A stretch of DNA of 64,000 bases from Penicillium oxalicum (GCF_001723175.1 NC_064651.1:3410001-3474000); one strand, 5' to 3'. Positions 44,735-56,429 are shown, counted from the stretch's first letter. The notes: generated from the letters alone by a model not told the origin. Translations and numbers: made by a program.

Positions 44735-45448
44735 CTAGTCGCTTCGCTTTGCGGAGACCTCGCCAGTGGAATGACTTTCATTATAATTTGGAGGAGCAGC
44801 CTCGTGATCCGCGGGCTCTAGACCGTCCTCCGTGTCCCAGTTGTCGATAGCATTTTCGTCCCAGTTGTCCACTTCCTGTTCCAGATTCACCACCCCAGAT
44901 TCTTGCGAGCTCAGCCCTTCTTCATCTCGAGAGGTGCCCACCCCAGTCCCAAGTTCAACATCTCCGTCCTCACCACCCTCCATCAGACCGAATCGGCTCT
45001 TGCGACGACGCTCCATCATGCGACGATGATACCAGCTGCAGAGACCCACCGCGCCAAGGCTGCCGACAACATTTGCGAGCACATCGAAAACATCAAAGTC
45101 GCGCCCGTTAGGAAGAAGACCTTGTATAATCTCCGAGCCCAGTCCTAGGCCAAGAGTGCAGGTCAAGAGGGTGACATGTAAAGTGCGCCGTCGCGAAGTG
45201 TCCAAAATCCAGTAAAAGGCCGCGGATAGCAGGAAGAAAGTGACAAGATGGAGGAACTTGTCGTTTGGTTGGAGATTGGACGGAATCGACGAAGATGTAC
45301 TGTGTGGGAGCAGGCCAATATAGGCGGCCAGAATCAGCAGGAAGGCAAAGGCTCCTAGGTGATTGTCAATAAAGCTCATGCGGATTCCATTCCACCGAAG
45401 AATCTGGGTGGCATGCCACCTACCTGCGAAAGGATAGCGGATGCGCAT
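44735..45448 (-). CDS. VanZ-like small membrane protein
   Basis: Preferred model complement(44735..45354, 45424..45448), 214 aa. The 69-nt intron (donor GTAGGT, acceptor CCTAG) keeps the frame; reading through it is also open but inserts a non-hydrophobic 23-residue stretch, so splicing is preferred. After MRIRYPFAG there are about four hydrophobic segments: AFAFLLILAAYIGLLP, FLHLVTFFLLSAAFYWIL, LLTCTLGLGLGSEIIQGLLP and VLANVVGSLGAVGLC. Conserved VanZ-type positions are present (DKFLHLVTF; SEIIQ; RDFDVFDVLANVVGSL). The C-terminal ~85 residues are cytosolic-type, acidic and Asn/Asp-rich. The family name comes from a bacterial glycopeptide-resistance gene, but the eukaryotic function is unknown and no resistance role should be assumed. 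Divergent from spt7. Confidence 0.75.
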   Translation of the reverse strand: MRIRYPFAGRWHATQILRWNGIRMSFIDNHLGAFAFLLILAAYIGLLPHSTSSSIPSNLQPNDKFLHLVTFFLLSAAFYWILDTSRRRTLHVTLLTCTLGLGLGSEIIQGLLPNGRDFDVFDVLANVVGSLGAVGLCSWYHRRMMERRRKSRFGLMEGGEDGDVELGTGVGTSRDEEGLSSQESGVVNLEQEVDNWDENAIDNWDTEDGLEPADHEAAPPNYNESHSTGEVSAKRSD

Positions 45449-46091
45449 AGTGAGATCTTTGAGTGTATACCCAAATTGCTCTTAACAGTGGTTGGTATGG
45501 GTGACCAATTGTAGTTCCGTTGGGTCGTGGAACGCTTCTGTGGTTACTGAGGCTGCGCAAGCGAAGGTGACTGTAAGCAGCTCCCGGCGATCGAAGTGGT
45601 CCCGGCGCCCTGCCTGTGCGTCATATGTGGATTCTGGCTAGCGAGGCTGGGGTTCTGGATATGGAGTAATCACGGCTACCAGATCATCACAGTAAACTTG
45701 ATTGGAAGGCAATACAGATCAGGAGTATAAATCATAAAGTTTTATTCTATAATATCACTGGGGGAATTGGGAAGATTGATAAACGTGAAGACCACCGCGA
45801 TCAGCCGTTTTCGCAATCTGCCGCATCCTGCCGCCTTTCAGACTGGCGTACTCTATCCCCATCCAGAAGAACTTCCCTACAGGAGCTGTCATCTTCTCCA
45901 TCGAACCACTCCCTTATCTCATCTCGGGTGACGATTTTGGTGGGCTTGACGGCTTGCTGCAGCTTTGACACATAATCTGATATCCTTTTTGCCCAATTAA
46001 ACCCCCTGGTCTCCGACTCTCAACTTGCTATTATAATCGCGGAGAATCGAGTCTCGCCCGCGCCCCCCATAGCCGGGGATTTGGAGCGAGC
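45449..46091. promoter_or_regulatory. bidirectional promoter, VanZ-like / spt7
   Basis: 643 bases between divergent start codons. The middle (45700-45760) is A/T-rich. No further gene is seen. Confidence 0.45.
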
Positions 46092-49000
46092 ATGTCGCTC
46101 GGTCACCACGCCTGGCCTCCGGGTAATGTACGCCCCCCGGATGAACATCAGGATTTTCAGCGTCCTGTCAATGGCTTGGTCAAAACGCTATCAGGCTCGC
46201 GAACTCCTCAACCGCGCGGGTCTATAAGCGCCGAGGGACCTAACCCCGGTAGTATGACATCGGAGCCTGATATCGCCGCAGACGAAGATCCGCGCGTTGC
46301 TCAATTTCGCGAGCTATTTCGCATCAGCGAGGCGAAAATCAACGCGCTCTTCACCGGTGGTTCTTCGAAGGACGAGGTGGCCGCCGCGAAGCCAAGCCCC
46401 GACGGATCCTCAAACCAGACCGAACGCGTCGATGCGCCGGCAACTGCTTCTAAGGTGCCCGCAAAACCCGCCCGCAAACTCGACGATGACTATGATGACT
46501 ATGATGACGACGAGGAAGAGGACGATAGGATAGCTCCCCCCGCGAAACCGAGAGTCAGCCCTTCGTCCCAAGATGCTACCAGCGCCGCGCTATCGGTCCA
46601 GCGACCCGGAAATAGTGAAGGGACCAAGGAAAATAAAAAAGAAAGCGCGGAAGAGATTCGTAAGAAGCTCGAACAGGACAAGAAGGCTACGGAAGAGGCC
46701 GTCAAGCACAGCTTCCACACCATGTTCTATACTTTGGAAGACGACAGGTACGCGATGTTGGACCAGAAAAGGTTGGAAGAGTCTGAACGTCAAGTTGAGG
46801 CCGAGATGGCGGGTCAAAATTCTGGAAGCAACAACACGTCTGGCGGCTCGAACGGGCATGGAAGTCTCAGTCAAACCAACCTCGGTGCCTCGAGCTTAAC
46901 CTTGAAGAACCTATTGGCGAGGATCGATCAAAAACGCGACATGGTTGCGGCCTCTGATGCGGAGCTTCGCAACTTGATTCGCGAAGTACGCAAGAACCGT
47001 AGCAAGTGGTACAACGAGGACAGGATTGGTCAGGAGGAGCTTTATGATGCCGCCGAGAAGGTCTTGAACGAGCTCAAAGCTATGACTGAGAATTCTGGTC
47101 CCTTTTTGAACAAAGTCAATAAGCGCGATGTCCCTGATTATCATTTGAGTAAGTTGTCGCTTTTGCAGCTGCCCTCAAAATCAATCCGATACTTACGTTC
47201 TTCATCGCAGTTATTCGGCATCCGATGGATCTTGGGACGATGACGAAAAAACTCAAAGCCATCAGCTACAAATCGAAGCAGGAGTTTGTAGATGATATCA
47301 ATCTCATCTGGGCAAATTGTCTCAAGTATAATACCGACCCTAACCATCCGTTGCGGAGGAAGGCTCTGGTGATGAGAAAGGAGACCGACAAACTTGTACC
47401 TCTGATCCCGGATATTGTGATAAGAGATCGTGCCGAGGTTGAAGCTGAGGAACGTCGCCTGCAACTCGCTGAATTGGAAGATGGCGGCGAGGAAAGTGAC
47501 GACGAGCCGATCATGTCTTCGCGCGGACGGAAAGCTCCTGGCAAAAAGGCATCTCAAAAGGGAACAGCCCCATCTCGCAGTACTCCTAGTGGCTCTGAGG
47601 GTCCCGCTGGTGCATCCACGAACCAGCCTGCAGGGCCGATCCGAGCTGATTCGGACACAGCAATGGAAGCAGGCCAGAATGGCCTCTCAACTCCGCCTCA
47701 TGGTTCGAACACCCCCTCGGATCCCGCGGGGCTCGGCGCAGGTGTAGTCCCTAGTCATCTAGGGGACTCGATGGAGATTGACGGGCAGAACCCAGATCAA
47801 GCTGCCCTGAGTGCGCTTTCAGCGCCTGGGGGCGAATTTGAAGACCCGGAATATAAGGTTTGGAAGCAGGTCACCAAGAAAGACCGTGCTCTTATTGCTG
47901 CTGAGAGACATCGACTTCTCAAAGGTGACAAGCTGAATCCCGACGAGCCGGCTTTGCTCAGGACGAAGGCTGGAATGCGTCGATGGCTTCGTCATGAAAA
48001 GCAAGCTGCAAGCGAAGGCGAGAAGACGCAAGACGAAGGTCCCGGGGCCATCGAGCCTGAAGCAACTGGTGCCTCGCTTGCCGAGGGAATTGAAGTTGAG
48101 GAAGACAAAATGATTCCGTATTATTATGACGTTATGCACGGCGTACCGGACCTCCCAGCGCGCATCGCGTGGAAGGAAGATGCCGATGGAAATATTGTGG
48201 ATCCTTCCGAAGAGTTCCTACGTGTTCTTCCTCCAGGCAGCTTCATCCAACCCGATAGCAAGCTTTCGCGGAAAATAGATTCCAATATGCGGCAGATGCA
48301 AGATACGCGCAAGATTTGTTCTAAAATTGGCATCGTGAAGCAGATGCAGCTTCAGGCTCAGGTAAGTTGCAAGCCTGTCAAGAGTCTCTCCTAGTCAAAG
48401 AGTATAGCAGACTGACACGAGTCCACAGATGTACGCAAACCAGTTTCAAAAATATAACCCCGAACCGTTCGTGGAGCAGGATATTCCCCCCCACGTCATG
48501 AACGATGAAGGCCCCATCATGACGACTGGCGTGTGCAGAGCCGCGCTTCAGCGGTCCGTCGCCAAGATCTTCTACCATGCCGGATTTGAGGAATATCAAC
48601 CTTCGGCGATTGATGTGGCAACGGATATTGCCGCCGATTATTTCCACAAAATTGGACAGACAATCAAGTCCTATATGGAAACGCCCAAGGTGCCTGTGAC
48701 CGAAACCGAGGACCCGTCATCTACAACCGAGTGGAAGCGCGCATACAGCGAACCTGAGGTAGTTTTGCACACTCTTGCTGCTGTCGGGATGGATATTGAG
48801 GAACTGGAGCTTTACATTAAAGATGACGTGGAGCGGCTGGGCTCAAAACTCACGTCTGCTCACGATCGCCTCAAGTACCTCTTCACTGAGCTTCTCCGCC
48901 CAGCGTTGACGGATGTGGGCGAGGACGGCTCCAAGGCGTTTGCGGATGGCAGTGATCAGTTTGTTACGGGGACCTTTGCCGATGACATCAACGACGACTT

Positions 49001-49625
49001 CCTGGGATTCAAGGAGCTGGGCCTGGACGTTGAATTTGGAATCGCCTTTAACAGCGTGCCATTGCATTTGCTCCCAAGCCGTATGTTCAGTGCAGCGCAG
49101 GCGCAGAACACCACTGCCATTCAAACTGAGGACATGTTTCCGCCACCTCCGCCTTACGCGCGAATCACCACTGAAAATGTCGGTGAACAGATTGGTCTGG
49201 TCCAGCAATTCTTCAAGGGCAAGCTGGATGCTAACGGGGATGAACCGCTTGTGGAAGATCTTGAGCTTCCTCCCAAGCAACGGCCTATGCCAGCCAAGAC
49301 CCGATTGCCCGCTTCAGGCAAGATTCCAGCACCGGCAGGCCTCTCAAGTAACAACATTTCAAGCCCCCAGAAACGGCCTGCACCGCCCAATGCCACCATA
49401 TCTAAGGTTGGCCCTGTCGAGCCGAGCAAGAAGAAGGCCAAGAAGAACAGCGGGGGACCGCTTGATATGCCGGGCTTCGCCGAGGGTGATGTCGACGCGA
49501 TGGATGTGGGTGACATCAAAGATCTCAACACCTCACTGGAAGGCGCCGGAATTCCAGAGGGGGAGACCAGTACGGCACAGGAAGATCCCACAACCGCGCC
49601 GTTGACCAACGGGACTAGCGCGTGA
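46092..49625 (+). CDS. spt7: SAGA complex bromodomain subunit Spt7
   Basis: Three exons, join(46092..47148, 47211..48361, 48429..49625), 1134 aa. The head starts [16 protein letters not shown]. Acidic and Lys/Glu-rich coiled segments ([35 protein letters not shown]) precede the bromodomain, which spans the first intron: [15 protein letters not shown] / [20 protein letters not shown] and [16 protein letters not shown] with the acetyl-lysine-binding Asn. A basic linker and the [24 protein letters not shown] block follow, then in exon 3 a histone-fold-like region ([40 protein letters not shown]) that pairs with Ada1 in SAGA. The C-terminal part is Pro/Lys-rich. Spt7 holds SAGA together and supports H3 acetylation and TBP delivery (family knowledge). 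Complete, no breaks. Confidence 0.94.
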
Positions 49626-50312
49626 TAGACTTTCCTGGAAGGAAGCTCTATCCACTGCAAACCGCCCCCTGTCCCAAACTTCCAACAAAACAATGCCTTC
49701 TTTTTTCAAGGGTGGAATTTGTTTTTCTTTTTCCTTTTAATTTCAATTTCTAGCTACTGTCGTCGCTGATGGTCTACACCCAGCCGAATCATGCTACGCC
49801 CATGGCTCATGGGTGGCGACTTCATCATCTTCTGATCATATACCAAGGCTCTCTCTTTACTTCTGCTCAGCAATGATACCCAACGGCCCAAATAATTGGC
49901 TGAGGCACGGCAGGTGGATTTGCATTTGTCGCCTGGCATTCTTCTCATTTCTTTCTCTCTCATGTACTACAATTTCTTTCTTCTCGTCTGAATTGTTCTC
50001 GTGCATCGAGACCGGTATCACGGGTGGCCATTTTCATCGAACAAATAGCTTTGGATCTTGAAGTTTTCGAGCATGTATAACATCTCCAACGAAAAAAATG
50101 GAGAACTTAGGCCCTAGTTTTGCACATTCTCAAGGACTGCAAATCACCTGCGATAATCTAATGGATATTTGCTCTATTTATTGACACATACCCGCCGCTC
50201 TCGGCCACGTCCCAACATCTATGAGAGTAGTTGTAACATAATGATAGGTAAAAATACAAGGGAATGATGCATCAATGCCGGGCGCCTGGAAATTCTTCTT
50301 GCGGATCTCAAC
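49626..50312. terminator. convergent 3' spacer, spt7 / dia4
   Basis: 687 bases between convergent stops, A/T-rich toward 50060-50250. No gene recognised. Confidence 0.45.
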
Positions 50313-51971
50313 CTAATCCCGACGGCCGATTGATTCCAACCCATCCATCCATGGTCTCAGCACTTCCGGCACAACGACCACGCCACGGTCTGTATCCCAT
50401 CCATTCTCCAGGATCGCGGCCAACACACGCGGCACAGCCATCGCGGTGCCATTCACAGTATGCGGGAAACGCGACTCCTTGGCACTGCCACCACGCACGC
50501 GCGTGCCCAGTCGCCGACTCTGGTAGTCCGTGCAGATAGACGTCGAGGTCACCTCGCCCCAGGCGGATTCAAGATTGGACACAGTCGGGTCCACCGCACT
50601 GGTGGAGTCGGCTGATGGCCGGAATCGCGAAGGAAAGAGAGCTTCAATGTCACGCTTGCGGGTGGCGCTCGCGCCCAGATCACCGGTGGGCATCTCCAGG
50701 ACTCGACAGGGGAGACCGAGAGACGTGAGAATCTCGGTCTGAATGTCGAGAAGTTCGGCGAACAAGGTATCCGAGGTAGGCGTAGTTTTGTCCGTGGAGA
50801 CGGTAGGATTCAGGTTATCCGCCCAGGCGAATAGTTCCACCTTTGAAAATTCATGGACTCGATACAGGCCCTTGGTGTCGACACCGCGCGAGCCTGCTTC
50901 TGCGCGATAACAGCGGCTCGCGCCGACCAATTTGATGGGTAACTCTGCGGCCGGGATGTCTCGACCGGCGTACATGGCCGCGAGAGGGATCTCGGCGGTT
51001 CCGGTCAACGAGCGGGGCGGTTTGGAATCGCGATCACGCTCGTTCTGCTCAATAGACCAGATCTGCTGCTCATTGTGCTGGTCGCGGGGCTGGAAGCCGC
51101 ATGCTTCGGCGATGTAGGAGTAGACGATGGACGGAGGGGCGACGGTCTTCCAGCCGCGGCGCCGGGCCACGCTCAGTGCGTATTGGACAAGGGCTTGCTC
51201 GAGCATAGCACCCTCGTTGATGAGAAAGTACCAGCCCCATCCGGTCGTGGTAGCGGAGCTAGTGAAATCCAAGAGACCCAGTTCCGTACCGATAGTGACG
51301 TGCGATCGCGCCTGGAGATCCGCGGCGGCGTATTGTGTCCATGCTGGGGGCGCTTGAGGGTCGAAGTTGAGATAGTGAACGAGCCGGGGGTCATCCCCTC
51401 TGGGAGTCTCCGCGGATGAAAGATTGGGTAGGAACAAGGCGAGTCGATTAAGTTCTTCAGTACAGTCGGCTTTGCGGATGGTCATCGCTTGCGATTCATC
51501 TTTCAGGCGTTGTGCTTCGGCCTTTAAGGTTTCCAGCTCCGCTCCGATTGCTGATTCATTCAAGTCATTACATTCAGGTTCCTGTGCTTGCCGCGCTGCA
51601 ATTGAGAGCTTTGCAATAGTCCGTTCAAGTTGTTTGATCTGCGAGCGCGGTGACTTGAGTTCCTGATCGAGTTGCCGCGCCTCGTCGGCGAGTTTCTGTA
51701 TCCTCGACGGGTATTCTGCATGCGCTGCATAGTTGCGGTCGATACAGTTCTGGGCATAGAGCTCGGCATGTTGACGGATATGCTTCACGTCCGGCGTGGC
51801 TTTTGGTGCGGTCGCAGGTCGTAGGATTTGTGGGTGCGGTTGCTGTTCCTGTTGCTGTTGCTTCCGACGACGGGTGGTGGAAAAAGGGCGTGATGAATGC
51901 ACTCGAGTCCATGCTATTGAGGTCGTCCACCTGCACTTGGAGCAGATATACGGGGGTACCTGGGACGCCAT
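50313..51971 (-). CDS. dia4: mitochondrial seryl-tRNA synthetase
   Basis: Single exon, 552 aa. A mitochondrial presequence is visible (VHSSRPFSTTRRRKQQQQEQ), followed by the long antiparallel coiled-coil arm that recognises the tRNA(Ser) variable arm (LADEARQLDQELKSPRSQIK, IGAELETLKAEAQRLKDESQ). The class II catalytic core carries motif 1 (EQALVQYALSVARRRGWKTV), motif 2 (LVGASRCYRAEAGSRGVDTK and YRVHEFSKVELF) and motif 3 (NGTAMAVPRVLAAILENG). It charges mitochondrial tRNA(Ser). It differs from the cytosolic enzyme by the targeting peptide. Complete. Confidence 0.93.
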   Translation of the reverse strand: MASQVPPYICSKCRWTTSIAWTRVHSSRPFSTTRRRKQQQQEQQPHPQILRPATAPKATPDVKHIRQHAELYAQNCIDRNYAAHAEYPSRIQKLADEARQLDQELKSPRSQIKQLERTIAKLSIAARQAQEPECNDLNESAIGAELETLKAEAQRLKDESQAMTIRKADCTEELNRLALFLPNLSSAETPRGDDPRLVHYLNFDPQAPPAWTQYAAADLQARSHVTIGTELGLLDFTSSATTTGWGWYFLINEGAMLEQALVQYALSVARRRGWKTVAPPSIVYSYIAEACGFQPRDQHNEQQIWSIEQNERDRDSKPPRSLTGTAEIPLAAMYAGRDIPAAELPIKLVGASRCYRAEAGSRGVDTKGLYRVHEFSKVELFAWADNLNPTVSTDKTTPTSDTLFAELLDIQTEILTSLGLPCRVLEMPTGDLGASATRKRDIEALFPSRFRPSADSTSAVDPTVSNLESAWGEVTSTSICTDYQSRRLGTRVRGGSAKESRFPHTVNGTAMAVPRVLAAILENGWDTDRGVVVVPEVLRPWMDGLESIGRRD

Positions 51972-52581
51972 TTGGCGTACGGAATTGGGAGGTTATTATC
52001 CAAGCTAAAGGAGATTGAGACGGAGAGAGAGTCTTGAAAAGAGCTGGTCACGGGTGCTCGTGCGTGCAAATGAATGCGTCAGTCCGACTTTCATGTGGAG
52101 TCGCATGATTGTTTTTTTTTGGGTTCGAGGACCCACTCCCCGTCACTTTGGAGCTTGCAAGTGACGGAAGTGACTGCGAGTTGAGGGAATGCATTTCTAC
52201 CAGGCCAAGCTATTCATGTCTCTCAAGAACTTTCGAGTTCGATCGGGTGGCACTCCCTGATCAAGTGAAGCGATCTCACCTTCAAGATACACGCTCACGT
52301 CAAAGTCTTCGCTCGGTTAGATTGCCAAAGCATAGAGGGGATCATATTCTCGTACATTTCATTACGCGCAACTTGTCAATGCTACACAGCAGCGCTATTA
52401 TAGAAAAGTAGTAACCCCCAGAAAATCAAAAGAACCAAGGAGAGGAATCACAAAGTCAAAGATCACGGTCCACTCTTATCTTTTCATCTTTTCGAAACCG
52501 GTCACACGCAATTTCAATTTTGCTTTTTGATGTGTATCATCATCACCGTCGCCGAGAGTCGGTCATACGTCGTATCGGCCT
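51972..52581. promoter_or_regulatory. spacer: dia4 promoter and cytochrome b561 3' end
   Basis: 610 bases between two minus-strand genes. Contains the dia4 promoter by position; a T9 run lies near 52111-52120. No other gene. Confidence 0.45.
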
Positions 52582-53621
52582 TTATGCATCACCCAGTCCC
52601 AACTTGCGCGCCTTGACGCGGGCGCCCACTCCGACCACGACGAGGGCGACCGCCACGACCACGCCCCAAGTGGGAATGTGAATGGCGTTCAGGTTGAAGC
52701 CGGTCTGGGTCGCCGCCAGGACAGTCGCAACCTCCAGCAGTAGCAGAACATAGCCGGTCCAGCGATGGTACTTGTAGATCCGTTTGCCCGCGTCCACACT
52801 GCCCAGGACGGTGATGGGGAAGAAGTACTGCACGACTCCGACCAGGGCTTGGAGCACCACGAGAATGATCGTGATCAGACCGAGAACGCCGTGCGGGGAG
52901 GTAAAGTGAGGATGGGTGCCCTTGTTCAGCTCAATCACGATGAACGCAGCCACGAAACAGAGGATGCTGAGGAGTTGCAGGGTAAAGTGGATGCGAGTAC
53001 CCCGCTGTTTCTGGTTGGGTGTCACGGTCGGTTGAAGGATGAGTGCTGCCTGGACCTGTAGAAGAAGAGCGGTACTGGCTAAAAGCTACGGCAGGTGAGG
53101 AAGAGAGAAAGTCCCCGGGTCAGTGAAATGATGCTATCGGGGAATGGACCAAGATTGGGCTTCCTTACTGGGTGGCCTGTGAAGAGCATCAACGGCATCG
53201 ACAAGACATTGTACCAAACAAGGATGGCCAGCTGGGTTTCACTTGAGCGTCAGTATTCTTGTCCTGGGCTGGATCTGCCATCTTGTGCCCAATGGCGACC
53301 CTGGTCATTGCCAAAAGGGTATACTCGCAGGTGGCGCGCGTAAAGGACTCACCACCCATATGCCAATTTGCGCGACACTTGCGGTGTCTAAGGTGCCAGT
53401 CCACCCGAGTCAGCAACTGTTCTTTTGATTTATTTATTTTTCCCCCTTGGCGCTCAAGCAACCATCGCGTTCGCAAAAATTTCAGTGTCCCTTCCAAACG
53501 ACAAGCACTGACCACTGAGGAGATTCCATGCGATGTTATAGTCCTCTGGCTCCCGACCTGTCTCCGAGGTGGAGCTGAGCAGAGGCTCCTGCTCTCGAGA
53601 ATGCTGTGCGACCGAGGACAT
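52582..53621 (-). CDS. cytochrome b561-domain membrane protein
   Basis: Four exons, complement(52582..53085, 53169..53231, 53353..53387, 53513..53621), 236 aa; exons 2 and 3 are only 35 and 63 nt. All junctions keep the frame (LLSG / DTASVAQIGIWV / LAILVWYNVLSMPLMLFTGH / LLASTALLLQVQAALILQ). A soluble N-terminal tail with a di-leucine (REQEPLLSSTSETG) is followed by six predicted transmembrane helices. The four heme-ligand histidines expected for the family sit in FTGHP, TRIHFTLQ, TSPHGVLG and YKYHRWTGY, so two b-hemes and transmembrane electron transfer are expected. The physiological donor and acceptor (ascorbate, ferric iron or others) cannot be read. The di-leucine tail could direct it to the vacuole (inference). 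Confidence 0.85.
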
Positions 53622-54878
53622 GGTTTGGCCAAAACGTGAACTGGAACGGTGCTTTTCTGGATAGCCCACACTTGTCGACAGTAAACAAACGACAGGCAGA
53701 GAGGCTGAGTTTTATATTCTCAGAGAAGGCCCGAAACCGACGAGGGATGGAGGGTTGCACTGCTGAATAATGTCACGTCACCCGTGGCCGAGGCGGGAGC
53801 CCCGCAACTTCTATACAAGCACAACCATAGTTGGTGATCGATCGATCGGAGAGCGGAGGATCTAACCAGCCTTCAGGTGCATGAAATCCAGATCTCGGAA
53901 ATGGATGACCAGGAAGTATTTTCTCAAACAACCCAGGTTGATAACAGGGTGATCGCCGTAGCGGAAATCCATCTCCCAGTCAAGCCCGTCCTGAGGATTC
54001 TAAGCAGGACGAGAACGCGAGGGATGACGATGATGCTTGACGATCACGATGTCAGGGCGTCTAACATGCAATGCAGCCAGCAGTTGACAGAGCAGGAAGA
54101 TAGCAGCAGAGCTTGAGTAGTGCCATGCGCGGTGCACTGCTGCAGTAGAACTGAATATCGTCTAGTAATACATCTGGCAATGAGCGCCAATGCCAGTGCA
54201 AGCATTGCTCATCTCAAATCTTGTTTGCTTCCACCAAATCTCATGCGTGGCGGCGATCCATCTGCAGTCGGCTGCACCGACTCGATCGCGCGTCTTGATT
54301 GGGGGCAAATCTGCGGGCAAAATGACGCCTTCGGGCATGCGAGCAACATGTTCGGCAAGGACGGACTCGACAAGAAGTACTGGTCGTTCGCTCTCTGCCA
54401 GCAGTGCCAACCTTTTCTTTGGATGGAGAAACCAACGGTGGCCAGAAGGAAGTGAAGCTGTTCTGAGAAAGATCGAATACAAACACCAAATATACACAAA
54501 TCATGTGATCTCGACATTTCTCCCGTCGAAGCGATGGCACCTGATGCGAGACAAAAGTTGAGCTGCTTGAGCTGGTCTTTGAGCTCCCAGCAGAGGATGA
54601 ATAGGACCTCAGGAACTGTAATCTAGATGGACTTGACTGGGCTGTGGAGATGAAACCTAGAATGCACGTCCCCATCCAGCATCCACGGCTGGGAGTGACA
54701 CCTCCAAGCTACCTAATGCATTGATTCGAGCGGCTTCTCGCGCCTAACTTGGAACTATACATTTACTGCAGTCAAGCCGAGCCATCTGCCCTCTAAAGGT
54801 AAAGCAAACCTGGCGCAATTTCGTCACAGCTTGGGATGCACCCAAAATATGAATCATGCCGAGCAATCCAAACCTACC
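53622..54878. promoter_or_regulatory. 1.26 kb spacer: cytochrome b561 promoter and GH1 3' end
   Basis: Between two minus-strand genes. Minus-strand open frames of 100-144 codons near 54160-54675 overlap one another and have no domain, so I do not call them. A short (GATC)n-like patch lies at 53838-53848. Confidence 0.4.
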
Positions 54879-56429
54879 TTATGCTTGCTGGATGAGATGC
54901 TTGAACAACTTGTCCAGATAGTAGGCCGACTGCTTGGGATAACGGGTCTTGTCTTGAGAATCAAAGTCGATAAAGGTGGAACCGAATCGATCCGAGTATC
55001 CAGCAGCCCATTCTGTAAAGTTGAAGAAAAGGAGGGAAAAAGGGAAAGGAGTCAGCCATCTTGCCCTCTTCGAAGCCTGGAGGACAGTCAACTCACCCCA
55101 ATTGTCGGTAAATGTCCACGCAAAGTAGGATCGAATATCCACGCCATCTTCTTTGACGGCCCGAGCCAATGCTTGCCCAACATACCCTTCGAAGAACTTG
55201 ATGCGGAAGGTGTCGTGGAGGACTTCAGGAGTCGGTGCCACTTCCCCCTTGGCCGTGGTTCCATTCTCAGTCACGTAGATCGGCATCTGGTACCGCTGGT
55301 AGATCCAATTCAGAAGTTTGCGGAAGCCAGTCGGTGCGGCCCGCAGCCAAGGCGTGTCACTTTCTTCGCCGCGGGGGATACCCTGTTTGTTTTCATCGTG
55401 ACTCTCGATATTTCCCTTGTGATCATTGATGTCAGGGGGGGTCGTTTTGTGTCGGACAAAAAAAGTGGTGTAGCTGTTCATGCCGTAGAACGCCGAACTT
55501 CCCAAGACCAGCTTGGATTCCTCGGCCGTGAAACGCGGCAGTCGATCGCCCAATTGTGCTCGCATCGACGCCGGATAATCCCCCGTTTTGTAAAGCGGGT
55601 CGGCAAACCAGGCGATTTCGAACTCACGCGCCCGTTCGGCGGCTTCTTGATCGAGAGGATCGTCTTCGTCCCAGGGCTCAGACCAGTTCCCATGCAGGGT
55701 GATCCCCAGAGTCCCGTTCTGACGTGGCTGAAACTCTTCACGATACATTCGTGACACATGGCCGTGCGAGACAAGTTCGGTGTGGGCCACGATGAACGGC
55801 TCGGTGGACGAGTCACCTTCGGCATTTCGCTCACGGAAGGATGATCGCCCCGGAGCGTGCACGCCAGCAGCGTACCCGGCAAGTGTATAGACACCAGGCT
55901 CGTTGTATGTGATCCAGTGCTTGACTCGGTCACCGAAACGCTCAAAACACACCCGCGCGTAGCGGACAAAATCCCGCGTAAAGGCTTCCTGATTCAACAT
56001 GCCCCCATATCGCTCTTCAAGGGCCTGGGGAGTGTCCCAGTGGAACAGAGTGACAAATGGGGTGATGTCGTGACGGAGCAGCTCGTCAATCAGGTTCGAA
56101 TAGAACTCGATACCTTTCTCGTTGACGGGGTCGTCGCAGCCGCCGAGTGGGATGATCCGTGACCAGGCAAGAGAGAATCGGTAGGCATTCACACCGTATG
56201 ATTTCATGAGAGCCACGTCCTCGCGATAAAAGTCGTATGCTCTGGTCGCATCGTCGGCCGTACTTCCATCTGAGATCTTGCCGGGAGTATGACCGAAGGT
56301 GTCCCAGATCGACAGTCCTTTGCCATCGCGGTCCCATGCCCCTTCAATTTGGGCAGCGGCGGTTGCGTAGCCGTGGAAAAAGTCTGACCGAAGGACTCCT
56401 TTGAGATCCTCCACGGCTTTCAAGTCCAT
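54879..56429 (-). CDS. intracellular GH1 beta-glucosidase
   Basis: Two exons, complement(54879..55012, 55097..56429), 488 aa. The 84-nt intron (donor GTGAGT, acceptor TACAG) sits just before the conserved EWAAGYSDRFGSTFIDF block. The start is the first ATG (MDLKAVEDLKGVL); a GTG further up is ignored. GH1 landmarks: FFHGYATAAAQIEGAWDRDG, YRFSLAWSRIIPLGG, the acid/base Glu in ITYNEPG, and the nucleophile Glu in PIYVTENG. It should cleave terminal beta-D-glucosyl (possibly galactosyl or fucosyl) residues from oligosaccharides or aryl glycosides with retention. No signal peptide is present, so it acts inside the cell. It sits next to a GH95 fucosidase and a sugar transporter. Confidence 0.93.
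   Translation of the reverse strand: MDLKAVEDLKGVLRSDFFHGYATAAAQIEGAWDRDGKGLSIWDTFGHTPGKISDGSTADDATRAYDFYREDVALMKSYGVNAYRFSLAWSRIIPLGGCDDPVNEKGIEFYSNLIDELLRHDITPFVTLFHWDTPQALEERYGGMLNQEAFTRDFVRYARVCFERFGDRVKHWITYNEPGVYTLAGYAAGVHAPGRSSFRERNAEGDSSTEPFIVAHTELVSHGHVSRMYREEFQPRQNGTLGITLHGNWSEPWDEDDPLDQEAAERAREFEIAWFADPLYKTGDYPASMRAQLGDRLPRFTAEESKLVLGSSAFYGMNSYTTFFVRHKTTPPDINDHKGNIESHDENKQGIPRGEESDTPWLRAAPTGFRKLLNWIYQRYQMPIYVTENGTTAKGEVAPTPEVLHDTFRIKFFEGYVGQALARAVKEDGVDIRSYFAWTFTDNWGELTVLQASKRARWLTPFPFSLLFFNFTEWAAGYSDRFGSTFIDFDSQDKTRYPKQSAYYLDKLFKHLIQQA

Noticed and set aside
45355..45423. Unspliced version of the VanZ-like gene
   Set aside because: Open, but it inserts a polar stretch before the first membrane helix; GTAGGT...CCTAG makes a good intron.
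53189..53671. 160-codon minus-strand open frame
   Set aside because: It overlaps exons 1-3 of the cytochrome b561 gene in a wrong frame.
54160..54675. Overlapping minus-strand frames of 100-144 codons
   Set aside because: No domain, mutually overlapping, Ser/Arg-rich low complexity.
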